Source: Ricinus communis
Taxonomy: Eukaryota > Streptophyta > Magnoliopsida > Malpighiales > Euphorbiaceae
Length of the DNA: 64,000 nucleotides
NCBI RefSeq assembly: GCF_019578655.1
Contig: NC_063259.1
Span: 3,274,001 to 3,338,000, forward strand
Direction: 5' to 3'
Shown here: one piece after another, positions 47,521-58,399 of the stretch
How the letters are laid out: every line of letters starts with the position of its first letter
Numbering within the stretch: the first letter of the stretch is position 1
The notes under the pieces: model-generated
What the model was told of the DNA's origin: nothing
What the model saw: only the letters and a program-made list of their open reading frames with translations
Database searches by the model: none
Position numbers and translations under genes: made by a program

Positions 47521-48740
47521 TACATATTTCTCCATTCAGTTATTAACTTATGGTGCCCAAAAGATCATGTCTTCTGCTTTAATGGGCAAGAATTATGTCT
47601 AATGGTTGAAGAATTCTCTGCTATACTTATAAGGTCCCAATGATTCCACACATCCAATTGCCTTGCCAAGGCTAGATGACCCTTTTCCTAGCAAACTAGT
47701 ATAGCTATTCAAAATGCTCCAACTGAGGTACTTTCCTACTCTGTTGGTGAATACATCACTCTCACTTCTCTGATCTCATACTGCAACAAGAAGGAAAGAG
47801 ACATACCCGTTTGTTTAGGGTGGCGGGCTTTTGTCTCTATATCCAATTTTTATTGATTTACCCTCAAGGAGTAGTAGATATCTGAATTGCTGGCATTATT
47901 GACTAAGTAGAGCACGTGGCTAGTCTAGTTCTAGTAATCTTGGTTGAAACCATTATCGGATTAGAAATGTGCAAAACCCATCGGCAACCTCATTCTCTTA
48001 TAGGTATGCAACCAAATCTCTCTTTTTCTTTCTTTTTCTCTTAATACCTGAACTTTTGCCTAAGCCGCCCTTTCGGGTTTTCAACTTAGCAGACTTTATT
48101 TTTGCCTAAGCTGCCTTTTTAGGTTTTCAACTTAGCTTTCCTTTCTTCTTTCTTTATTATTTTTTTTGTCTTTTTCTTTTCTCTTTTTTGTAGATTTAGC
48201 TACGCGAAGACTTCAGATATTGACCATCCCGAGAGATATTGAAAAGTATGAGCCAAAGCACGTACAAGTTTACTCTATTAATGTACCTCGAGGTCACGAG
48301 AACCAGATTTCTTAGAACTGCCTTTTTAGAGTATTCTAGATACACTCATCCACTAGACCTACCCTTAGTAGAAGATGTAGCATGTCACACTCTTTATATG
48401 TGGCGGTTGCATTCCTTTGCTTTGGCTACGAGCAACTACCTTCTACACACCTTCTAGGCTCTGTCGCCAATATGGGCAGAAGCAATTGATCCTAGAATAT
48501 CATCCACACTTTGAAGGTTTCCCACTAAGGCATGAATTCTTAGACATGATTTAGAGGTTAAGGCCCCATTGTACCATAGAGAGCAACATCGATACTGCAA
48601 GTGACCTAACCACATATGACAACTTCAAGGCTTGGGTTTAATTTCACTCCACTATTGCACGTGGAGTTGCAAGGTTTAAGAGGACTAGAGAGCTAGCTGC
48701 TGAATTTAGATTTGCAAGTGCTAAGAAAAGAAAATGAAAA
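47521..48740 (+). pseudogene. Gypsy-associated DUF7745-like protein relic
   Basis: Pieces in several frames read VFCFNGQELCLMVEEFSAIL (a plant FxFGxxELTPTxEEYSAxL-like motif), VLSYSVGEYITLTSLI and, at the end, GFPLRHEFLDMI, TTYDNFKAWV and ARGVARFKRTRELAAEF. The order fits the plant retroelement domain now called DUF7745. T-rich low-complexity DNA (48030-48190) interrupts it. Too damaged for certainty. Confidence 0.4.
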
Positions 48741-49042
48741 TGTTTCTATCATCAAATCTTATAGATTTTGCTTAGGATGTAGTTTTGCCTTGTTTAGTAG
48801 TGCATAAAGTAATAAACAAACACATGCATGTTTGATAAAAATTCTAAACAATTTTATTCATTTAGTAAAGGCCCAAATGGGTGCATTCTTATTTCTTATG
48901 ATACAACTCCTGTTATTAGCCAATCCTTTCGGATTTTCGAGCTAAATATTTTCTTTCTTTATTGCTTTAATTTTCACTTGACCAGCCTTTTCAGGTTTTC
49001 TGACAGTAGACTATATTTTTTTTCTTCTTTTTCATTTTATAC

Positions 49043-50941
49043 TGTTAGATGTATGTCCTAAAAGCCAGTTGGACTTTTTACTTTTTGGTTCATACATTGT
49101 GATATTATTATGTAATGAATATCATTTTATTAATGGCAGTTGTCTATCATTCATTTATGTAGTAATATAATTATTGAATGAGTCCAATAATATTTATTAA
49201 ATGGAGTCTCATGCCATTTAGTATGAGTTGCTAAGTTAATCATTACGGGTTACTTGTGAAATGAATGGACTGAACATGACTTGAAGAAATAATGAATCAC
49301 ATGGATGATTTACTTAAGTCACTGACTCATTATTAAGTTATGATGGTGAAACTAATTCTCAGACCTGAGATGACAGAGTTGTCTTATGAATATGTAATTG
49401 GAATTTGCTTATGCTTTAGATATTTGTTCATACCTAGAATGGATACTTGGACATACTGGCTCCAGTTGTATATGCATGGAGGCAGGTGTTCATCAATAAG
49501 GAATCCATTACCTTGAGTAAACAAGGAGAATCTCCTATGCGATTTGATACCATCTTGACTAAGAAATCCTTGGCCGAGGTAATTATGATTAATGGAAAAG
49601 GAATTTTTGCATTAATCATATTTAGTCGAGATGTATCCTGGATTTGGTCATAGAATCAAGTTAGTGGATTTGACTATTCCATAATCCTCACTTGACTGGG
49701 ATATTATTCAATGGAAGGATTTAATTACACGGTAATCATAAACAAAGGATTCATGGATGATCAATGTCTTTATTATTAATTGGGTAATAATAATATGTTG
49801 CTAGACGTCACTTATAATTTATGAAAATGATTGATGAACAATTATTTAATTGTTCCCTTAATTGCTTTAAGTGTTTGAATTGACATTAAAGATTTTAATA
49901 TTAAATAACTATTGCTAATTGATAATGAACCTAGAAAGTCACACACGTTAAGATCAACTCAAGCACGACGATAGACTTGACTTGTACCTCGAGTAGAAAC
50001 ACTAGAATCTTCCGAAGTTAAAGTCCATAATGTCTAACTAATGATAATATATAATTTATAAGTGTTATATATTGTAGGAGCTTGACACATGTCATCACAA
50101 AAGAGTTTGTAAGGACATGTATTTGTACAACAGCTTGAAATATGTCATCACAAAAGGGTTTTATGATGACACATGTCATGAAAGCAGCTTGATACGTGTC
50201 ATCATAAAAGAGTTTATGATGACATGTGTAGAGAAAGCATCTAGACACGTGTCATCACAAAATAGTTTTATGATGACAGGTGTTAGGAAAGCAGCTTGAC
50301 ATGTGTCATCACTAAAAGGATTTTATGATGACATGTGTTAAGAAGGCAGCTTGACACGTGTCATCACCAAAAGAGTTTTCTGATGACATGTTTTAAGAAA
50401 GCAGCTTGACACGTGTCATCACAAAAGAGTTTTATGATGAAATGTATCAATACTGCTCGACACATGTCATCACATAAGAGTTTTGTAATGACATGTGTTT
50501 GTACAACTGTGTTAAAAATTATGAATCATTAACACTATATAAAAGAGTTTCTTACTCCTATTATCAAAAGAAGAATAGAGATAATCGACATACTTACTAT
50601 CATAACAAGGATATCATAGTAGGAAACTTAAGAGTGGAGAAGGAGTTCTTCATCTTCAAGGATTGAATAGCTTTGCTTGAGGTTGGTTGTGTGAGGTAAT
50701 CTAGAGGATTTGCAATTGCAAATCTCTATTTGATTCTCTAACAGAAATATCATCAACAATCAAGAATTGAATTCTGCTCTTCAAAGGCTGTAGTCTTCCT
50801 CTTTGTGTTCTTCATGTTCATAAAAGAAAAATTATTTCCTTTTCTCAGCTTAAATTTTCAATTACAACTTGTAACCTTAATTTTCATAAGATGTGAGATG
50901 TTTAGAGATTCCGTTGTGCCAGTGCATGTATTTTTCCAACA
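49043..50941 (+). repeat. Copia 5' LTR with internal minisatellite
   Basis: It starts TGTTAGATGTATGTCC, ends TTTTTCCAACA and is followed at once by a PBS. 1899 bp. It contains the eight-unit repeat (50081-50510) and TATATAAAA at 50536-50544, giving a U3 of about 1.5 kb. Its organisation resembles the LTR starting at 62813, which may be a relative. No 3' partner is in the window. Confidence 0.75.
50081..50510 (+). repeat. Eight-unit hairpin minisatellite in LTR U3
   Basis: Units start at 50081, 50134, 50188, 50241, 50295, 50350, 50405 and 50456, each 51-55 bp. The consensus begins cttgacacgtgtcatcac and ends with tgatgacatgtgt, so each unit can fold on itself. CACGTG (G-box/ABRE core) is exact in units 4, 6 and 7 (50247, 50355, 50410). 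Confidence 0.9.
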
Positions 50942-50942
50942 G

Positions 50943-50955
50943 AGGTATCAAAGCC
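50943..50955 (+). promoter_or_regulatory. Copia primer-binding site
   Basis: GAGGTATCAAAGCC follows the LTR and is a diverged TGGTATCAGAGCC initiator tRNA-Met complement. Confidence 0.65.
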
Positions 50956-51993
50956 AACCTATTGATAATTGAGGATTTTTAATAATTCAATGAGAATTGG
51001 ATAGAAAAAATTAATTTGATTGCTTGTAAGATGATTTTGGGCTTAGGAATCTATTTGATGTGTTTCTTTGATCTATTCTTATGGTTTGTAAATTTAATTA
51101 TTTATATTGGGGTTGTAATTAATTATTTTAGTACCCTTTGATCTTGTAATCTTATTTCACCTAGATATGCCAAGGTTTATAAATTGTAAAGTGTTACAAG
51201 TGAAGAAATTTGAAATTCAAGAATCAGAAGGGAACCATATCATCTAAAATGCAAGAAAATCGGATCTTCATGATTTGATTTAGGCTTTTCGTTTTCTTGT
51301 AATTTATTATAACTCTAGGTGCCCAAATTTAATTCGTGGCTCTGGAATTAAATTAGAACAGATAACCCTTAATCATCTGAGTTTATTTATCCGCTTTGAT
51401 ATGCATGGGATGTATGTTTAAAACGGATGTATGCTGGTGAGACCTAATAAAGACTAAAATCTTCCAATTAATATTAAGTTGATAAATGGTATGATTTGGG
51501 AAATTGACATCATGGCTCTCCACTATGTAAAATTCAAAGATTTTATGGTTTTAGTAATCGATCATGGACAAACTATGAGGGTTATGAAAGATCATGTGAT
51601 AAATCTGTTGAATTTTATTAAGCATTTGATGTTATAAGTGTAATTGCTATTAGTGGCCAATATGTTGACTTACGATGAGGTTCTAATATTACAATTACAT
51701 TTATTGGTAGTGGGCTTGACTTAACTATGTACAATGGACTAATAATCGTTGAAACGTGAGGTTCAAAGTACTAGGAGCCGAAGTGTAAATGATTGGATCA
51801 TGCATGAGATGCATATAATATAAGATATTTACTTATAAAATTTTAGTAACCCAATAATCAACGAAATATGAGGGATACTAAAATTTGTTAAGAAACCAAT
51901 TACCCGCTAGAAATCCACCAACGAGGATTTTTGTTTCTCACTAGGAAGTGCGAGATTCGCTAAGATAGTGAGAGTCATCATTTTGATTTAAAG
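50956..51993 (+). mobile_element. Copia leader downstream of the PBS
   Basis: No gag is seen. It contains repeated motif variants such as gtgaggttcaaagtactagg and aaatatgagggatacta, typical of noncoding copia leaders. The element is cut off before coding sequence, at the duplicated block from 51994. Confidence 0.5.
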
Positions 51994-52280
51994 ACCAAAA
52001 TCAAAATGAAATTACATAAAAAGTCACTAATAATCTACTATTCTTTATAAAGTTAAAAGGGCTCCCCCAATCCACTTGCAAGCATACTTGATGCTAATCG
52101 GTTGACTGGACCAAAATCCATTGACTGGACCAAAATCAAAATGAAATTACATAAAAAGTCACTAATAATCTACTATTCTTTATAAAGTTAAAAGGGCTCC
52201 CCCAATCCACTTGCAAGCATACTTGATGCTAATCGGTTGACTGGACCAAAATCCATTGACTGGACCAAAATCCATTGACT
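51994..52280. repeat. 135-bp tandem duplication at an element junction
   Basis: The word tcaaaatgaaattacataaa occurs at 52001 and 52136 with the intervening bases repeated. The unit includes a small internal repeat, ttgactggaccaaaatcca, present as additional copies at the right end. It lies between the copia leader and the Athila 3' region. Confidence 0.85.
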
Positions 52281-53999
52281 GGCTCAAAGGATACTCAATC
52301 ATAAATCAAATTGCAAATCATTAATAGAGAATGGAAATAATATTAATGCATGAATAACTTAAATGAAAACTCAATATAAACATCACAAACCAATGCCTCA
52401 CAGGGATCACTCAAGTCACTTAAAGTGTATATTAGGTGAAAAACAAATCCCTCAAAGTAAATGCACAAAAACCCGCTCACCATAAGCTTGCTCATAAATC
52501 ATATCTTCGCTATTGTGAATAAGTAAATACTAAAATCAAAGGGTCTTTACCAAGGTTGTAATGGGGCTAAGGTAAAGGTACAGAGATTTAAAAGAAGTGT
52601 GAAAATGCTGGAATTCATGCGATAAACAACAATATATGCTCAAAGGATTAAATGCCTAATATACAAAAAGCATTATTCACTAAAATCCTTACTTCGTAGA
52701 ATAACGCTCGCAAATGCTCTAAAACCGATAAAGAGATAAATAATAAAAGAATTTTGTTTATTTTCTTCTTTTTTTTCTTTTTTTGAATAATAAACTAGCA
52801 GCTTATAAGCGAACCGCTGCATACAACTTGAATAAACGTAAAGAATAAAAAATATAGTTTGGATCGAAGAGAGCATCTAAAATATCAAAAAGACTTAGTG
52901 AATTTACCAACATAGCAACTGGTATTTTAATCCCACATAAGAGTGAACAAATAACAAAAAGATATTCCAGCATAAGGGTAGGGGAAAGACAATTGTAAAG
53001 AATGGTATAATTGAAGTGTATAGGTGTAAATTATGAAGAAAAGGTTAAGGCTCAAAATTGGCTAACTAATGGAAACATAAAGGGGTAAGCTTTTGGCCAA
53101 ATGTGGTGAATCCTAAATCACCCAAATCATCTCATGGTATTCACAATATTCATGTAACTTCAACAAGCATTACAAAGCAAGTTCTAGAAGCAAAGTCAAG
53201 TACAATGCACACTCAAACAAGAAATATAAAGAGCATAAGTATAATGAATGCTCAACAGGCTCAAAATCTCACTTTGAAGTGTGGTATTAGGTGCAATTAA
53301 TTTACAACATCATTAATTGAATCATTACTTAAGAAACATATGCATATGACATTATCAATGTTCTAAGTTAAAATTTGACAATTTCAAAAAATAATTAAAT
53401 AACACTGGTTTAACCCGGCAGGGCTGATGAGTAAAACACCATCAATTATTTTCCAAGGACAATGAACAACAAAGAAAAGTAACTACAATTCTATAAATCA
53501 AGTCATCAATTAGCTAAAAAATAGCATACTTAAGTGCATAAAGACACAGTGTCCTAACATCCTAACAATACACAACACCTAGTGATAGCAATTTTAGATA
53601 TATCTAAAAGCCATAGGAGAGAGAAAGATTATAAGGTTTACCCATAACCACCACACACTTGAAGAACACACTGTCCTCAATATAAAACGTTATGGATACC
53701 CGGCATGGGATGCTAAACTAAGAGAAACAAAGGCAATACAATCCAAGTACATGACATTTATGAAACATAAAGTAAATAAATGCAAAAAATAAAAATAAAA
53801 AGATCTAAGGGACTGCCCTGATCATCTGTCGAGGCTGGTGTAGTGAAAATTCAGTGCGTTCTCGGTAGAAGCTAAGAATAATAAAATAAAGGAAATAAAA
53901 TTGAAACTGAAAATAAAAATTAAATAAAATATGAAAACTAAAACTAATAAAATGTTTCAAAACGAAAGATTAGAATATTAAAAAAATGAAAAATAAAAT
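52281..53999 (-). mobile_element. Athila (minus copy) 3' noncoding region, no ORF-1
   Basis: On minus this aligns by eye with 3665-5200 of the plus-strand Athila copy: tgcttgttgaagttacatg near 53160 and gtaaagaccctttgatttt near 52540. ORF-1 is absent; the region passes directly from the pol end to 3' sequence. The PPT and 3' LTR are missing, so the element is cut on its 3' side near 52280. Confidence 0.7.
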
Positions 54000-54442
54000 T
54001 TGGGGTGCCTCCCAAAAGCACTTCTTTTTGATGTGATGAGTCTTCTTAGCTGGACTCATGGTGAAAAGCAAACGGGTGTGATCGACGACCATCCATCCTT
54101 CTTCCAAGCAAATGGCTTTAAGTATCCGCTTAGAGGGATAATTGTCAATCTCCTCCTCTCGATTGTCAAGCAAGCTGCCAATATGATGGGTAAAACTTGC
54201 TCCTCACATAGTTGCACGTAGTCATGATGCTCTAGGGGTTCTTCCAATTTGAAAGCTGAAGCTTCACCAATTGGAAGGATCAACGATTGAGCAATTTCTT
54301 CAGGAATGTCAATGGTTTTCTGCAGTCCTTGGCTTGGTTCACTTGCTAGAAGAAACTCGAGCTGCTCTAAGACTTCTTCATTGGATAACTTGTGCTCATC
54401 TTCCATCATCGAAGGGACTTGTGGAAAATCCACCAAAAATTC
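54000..54442 (-). pseudogene. Athila pol start fused to pol end by internal deletion
   Basis: Minus frame 54436-54056 reads MVDFPQVPSMMEDEHKLSNE, FKLEEPLEHHDY, EEQVLPIILAACLT and PFAWKKDGWSS. This corresponds to the gag-pol linker before protease/RT in Athila-type polyproteins. Just after it (about 54053) the sequence jumps to gagtccagctaagaagactc and the post-integrase aagtgcttttgggaggca motif, seen near 825-880 in the plus copy. Protease, RT, RNase H and integrase are therefore deleted, leaving a non-autonomous element. Confidence 0.7.
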
Positions 54443-54696
54443 CTATAACTGCAACTCAACATCATCAACTATACGTTCCTGTTGGTAGTCTTTAAGAGTA
54501 ATCATGTTTGCCTCTTCCTTTTCTAGTTCTATCTCCATGTTCAAAGAGTCGTCCTGCACATAAGCATCATCGTCAAACATAGTAGATAAACCAGAAAAAT
54601 TCTCACCTGAACGCAAATTGACGGTACTCAGATGTTCCTCGGATTCAGTAGTGTTTGATGGAGTTCCCACTTGTTCTGTAGCTAGTAACTTGAAGA
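54443..54696 (-). pseudogene. Athila gag C-terminus, downstream of the solo-LTR insertion
   Basis: Minus frame IFKLLATEQVGTPSNT then EEHLSTVNLRSGENF, with a following acidic tail. It matches the gag end pattern of Athila/Tat elements (KLL-ERPQGTLPSNT...LRSGK). It is in register with the gag piece at 56228-56900 if the solo LTR and one TSD copy are ignored. Confidence 0.75.
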
Positions 54697-54701
54697 TCAA
54701 G

Positions 54702-56222
54702 TGATATGCATAGTTTTACACATATTTGCTTGCATATTATTGCGTATGTTCTTAGCAATTATTGTGCTTTTATTCTCAGATCACCCGTGTTTTATCTTCT
54801 TTTGCATTTCAGGAGCATTTATAGGACCGTCATCGATGTTTAAGCAATTATAGATCAATACATGTGGAAATGGACGAGAATTCATCAAGATTGGACAAGA
54901 GCCCGCGTTGCACACATTGAGCACGGCCTGAGTCAAGGCCGTGCTGACCATCACAGCCTGGACTCTAGCCGTGACCAACCATCGAAACTTGGTCTTCAAA
55001 ATAATGGTTTGAGCACGGTTTCTGTAGCCACCATGGCCTTCAGCACGGCCCGTGGTGGCTAGCACGGGGGGCAACACGATCGTGGTAAAACCCTAGTTGG
55101 TGAGATCCACAGTTTCAGCAGTTTCAGCACAGCCTGGACTCCGGCCGTGTTGACCAGCACGGCCTTGACCACGGCCGTGCTAAATTAAATATATAAGGAA
55201 AATGTATTTTTAGGGTAGAAAAAAGAGGGGGAAGGAGTGACATAGAGCCCTGGCGGCTGGTTCGGTTTCTGCACAGCATTGAGTGCGAGAGAGAGTTGCA
55301 GGGAGGAAGAATCCCGGAATCTCAAGGTTCCGAGTGCAAAACAGTAGTGGAGCAATTCAAGAGGTAATTTGGGAGATTAATCAAAGTGTAGATCCAAATT
55401 TGGAGCTGTTCATCCAATTCGAGAGAAAAGGGTGTACATGTTTTATTTTCATTATTCTTTCATTGTAATTGATTTCCTAGATTATTTTAAACATGAACAT
55501 GTTTAGCTAGATTGATTAAATCCATTGGAATTTCTTTACTATGTTGGTTTAATATTATATTGTTGGATTGTTTGAGTTGGTTTTGTATTCTTCTTGCTTT
55601 CAGTATTAATAAGATAGCATTATTCATGAGACGTTGTGAATTGTGGTGTTTAGATTGCTTTGTATGATTGAGAAGTCCATTTGGCAATTGGAATTTTGAA
55701 TAGCAAGAACTGGTTAATAATCACTTAGAGATAAGGATAATTAACTAGTCGGATTAAGAATTAACAAAGCTTAATAGAGGCGGATTAAAGCTTAATGCTA
55801 ATTTAAGAATTAATCGTTAGGAAGAGATTCCAACTTTAGGTTATTGGGTTTAGGAATTCGATTATCTCGAGAGAGAAACCAAATTCAGTTAAGAATTCGT
55901 CCACGGGTAGCATAATTGGATTCATCAATCCTTTATCTTTTGTTTGATTACCAACTAGTTTAGGTTCCTTTTGGGTTTGCTTTCTTGTCTTGGTTATTTC
56001 ATTTATCCATTCATTCCTGCATCTCCCTTAGAACTTAGCTTGTAGCTATTAGTTAGTTTAGATATTATTCATCATTTATTTTAGGTTAATATAACAAAGA
56101 ACAAAGGAGTAACTCTGGGCTTTCAGTTTCCCGAGGAATACGACCTTGATACTCGCCATTAGTGCTAGACTGCATCGATAGGTACACTACCTTAGATTAT
56201 AGCTAACACAATTAGCCTATCA
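54702..56222 (+). repeat. Solo LTR of the Athila family with TSD
   Basis: 1521 bp, from TGATATGCATAG to TTAGCCTATCA with matching ends TGATA/TATCA. Flanked by TCAAG at 54697-54701 and 56223-56227. The U3 GC block (54915-55170) ends in AAATATATAAGG near 55188. No internal sequence accompanies it. It is inserted in gag of a minus-strand copy of the same family. Confidence 0.92.
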
Positions 56223-56227
56223 TCAAG

Positions 56228-56900
56228 CCTACTTAATATTCTATGTTCTCGATCGAGGCTTTTTGACTTTCAAGTACCCTCTTTGTTTGTTGGAATCTAT
56301 CCTCAAGACTTGTAAAGAACCTCATCATCAGTTCCTCTAAAACTAACTCTTCATCTTGAGTTGAAGGTGCAAGACTAGGCTGCTGATGTAGTTGCTGAAA
56401 TCCTGGTGGTTCTCGGCCATCTAAGCTCCATCCAAAGGATGCATGAGTGCTCCATTCTTGATTGTAGGTGCTTTTATACAAGTTATTTAGCTAGCTTCCC
56501 ATATAATTCACCTGTTCAAAGTTATAAGAACAATGAGCAAAATCACTGCACAATGGACAATCATTACTCAAATGTAAACCACAATAAATTTCACAAAAAT
56601 CTTGAGATGGAAGGATAGGAGTGGAGAGTTGATCGGTAGCCCTGCAAAATGATTCCACTTGAGCTGCTAAGGCTGCACGAGTGTCCCAATTTATAGCACT
56701 CTCTTAGTTCCTGATCCTATTCTCCAATGCGTCATACAAAGAGTTTGAATTTAGCATTGAACCCCCTTATCATTCACTACCTAAATCATGAACTTAAACT
56801 AAATAAATATATACAAAAATAAGATAACATAATTAAATAAATAGATAAATAAAAAAATGGCTAAAGTAACAAATAGCAAATTTCACTCTAGTTTTTAAAC
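56228..56900 (-). pseudogene. Athila gag central part
   Basis: Gag would form the particle. Minus reading downstream of the PBS gives LNSNSLYDALENRIRN and TRAALAAQVESFCRA, then CGLHLSNDCPLC (a zinc-knuckle-like stretch) and NLYKSTYNQEWSTHASFGWS. EPPGFQQLHQQPSLAP and ASIENIEY complete it, followed by a TAA at 56235-56233. This is the usual Athila gag order. The solo LTR interrupts a few codons later. Confidence 0.75.
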
Positions 56901-56903
56901 ATT

Positions 56904-56920
56904 CCCCGGCAACGACGCCA
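56904..56920 (-). promoter_or_regulatory. Athila primer-binding site (tRNA-Asp type)
   Basis: On minus TGGCGTCGTTGCCGGGG, one base off the tRNA-Asp complement TGGCGCCGTTGCCGGGG used by Athila-type elements. It lies six bases after the 5' LTR end, fixing this element's orientation as minus. Confidence 0.9.
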
Positions 56921-56926
56921 AAAACT

Positions 56927-58399
56927 TGATAGGCTATTTTATGTAGCTACAATCTAAGGCAGTCAACCTATCGATGCAGTCTAGCACTAATGGCGAGTAT
57001 CAAGGTCATATCCCTCGGGAAAGTGAAAGCCCAGAGTTACTACTTTGTTCTCTGTTATATTAGCCTAAAATGAATGATGAATAATTTCTAAATTTCCTAA
57101 TAACTACAAGCTGAGTTCTAAGTGAGATGCAAGAATGAATGGATAAATGAAACAATCAAGACAAGAAAGCAAACCTAAAGGGAACTTAGACTAGTTGGCA
57201 ATCAAACAAAAGATAACAGATTGATGAGTCCAATTATGCTACCCATAGACGAATTCTTCATTGAATTCGGTTTCTCTCTCGAGATAACCGAATTCCTAGA
57301 CTCAAGAACCTAAAGTTGGAATCTCTTCCTAACGATTGATTCTTAAATTAACATTAAGTTTTAATCTGCCTCTATTAAGCTTTATTAATTCTTAATCCGA
57401 CTAGTTAATTATCCTTATCTCTAAGTGATTATTAACCTATTCTTGCTATTCAAAATTCCAATTGCCTAATGGACTTCTCAATCACATAAAGTAATCTAAA
57501 CACCACAATTCACAACGTCTCATGAATAATGCATTATCTTATTGAAAGCAAGAAGGATACAAAACTAAACTCAAACAATCCAACAATTTAAATATTAAGC
57601 CAACATAGTAAAGAAATCCCAATGGATTTAATCGATCTAGCTACACATGTTCATGTTTAAAATAACTAGGAAATCAATTACAATGAAAGAATAACAAAAA
57701 TGAAACACGTACACTCTTGTCGCTCGAATTGGATGAATAGCTCCAAATCTGAATCTGCACTACGATTGATCTCCCCAATTGCCTCTCGATTTGCTCCACT
57801 ACTATTTTGCACTCGGAACCTTGCGATTCCGGGGTTCTCACTCTCTACAACTCTCTCCCGAACTCAGTATTCCGTAAAAACCGAACCAGCCGCCAAATCT
57901 TTCCCTGCCCCACGCCTCCTTAGCTCAAGAAATCGCTTTTCTTATATAATTGTCCTAGAACGGCCGGAGTCCAAGCCGTGCTGAACCTTCAAATCTCGCA
58001 AGTTAGGTTTTCTTCCTGGCTGTGCTCCCGCCGGTGCTGAGCCACCATAGGCCATGCTGGAGGCCGTGATAGCCTCAGAAATCATGCCCAAGACACCACA
58101 TTTGAGGATCAAAGGCTAATGGTTGGTCACGGCCAGAGTCCAGGCCATGCTGATCAGCACGGCCTTGACCTAGGCCGTGCTTAATGTTTGACATGCGAGC
58201 CCTTGTCCAATTTTGATGAATTCCCATCCATTTTTGCACGTATTGATCTATAATTGCTTAAACATTAATGATGGTCCTATAAATTCTCTTGAAATGTAAA
58301 AAAACACAAAACACGGGTGGTTTTGAAATAAAAGCACAATAATAGCTAAGAGAATATACAATAATATGCAAGCAAATATGTGTAAAACTATGCACATCG
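56927..58399 (-). repeat. 5' LTR of the minus-strand Athila element
   Basis: About 1473 bp. On minus it runs from GATGTGCATAG (first bases mutated) to GTAGC...AGCCTATCA. It is similar to the solo LTR in inverted orientation, roughly 85-90 percent by eye over the first 240 bases. The GC block lies at 57960-58190. At its outer end it meets chromovirus pol at 58400. Confidence 0.88.

Noticed and set aside
50081..50510. CRISPR-like array
   Set aside because: The whole unit repeats with no distinct spacers, in a plant retrotransposon LTR; it is a minisatellite.
54781..55077. Frames on both strands in the solo LTR
   Set aside because: Products of the palindromic GC cassette; equivalent frames are not kept in the other LTR copies.
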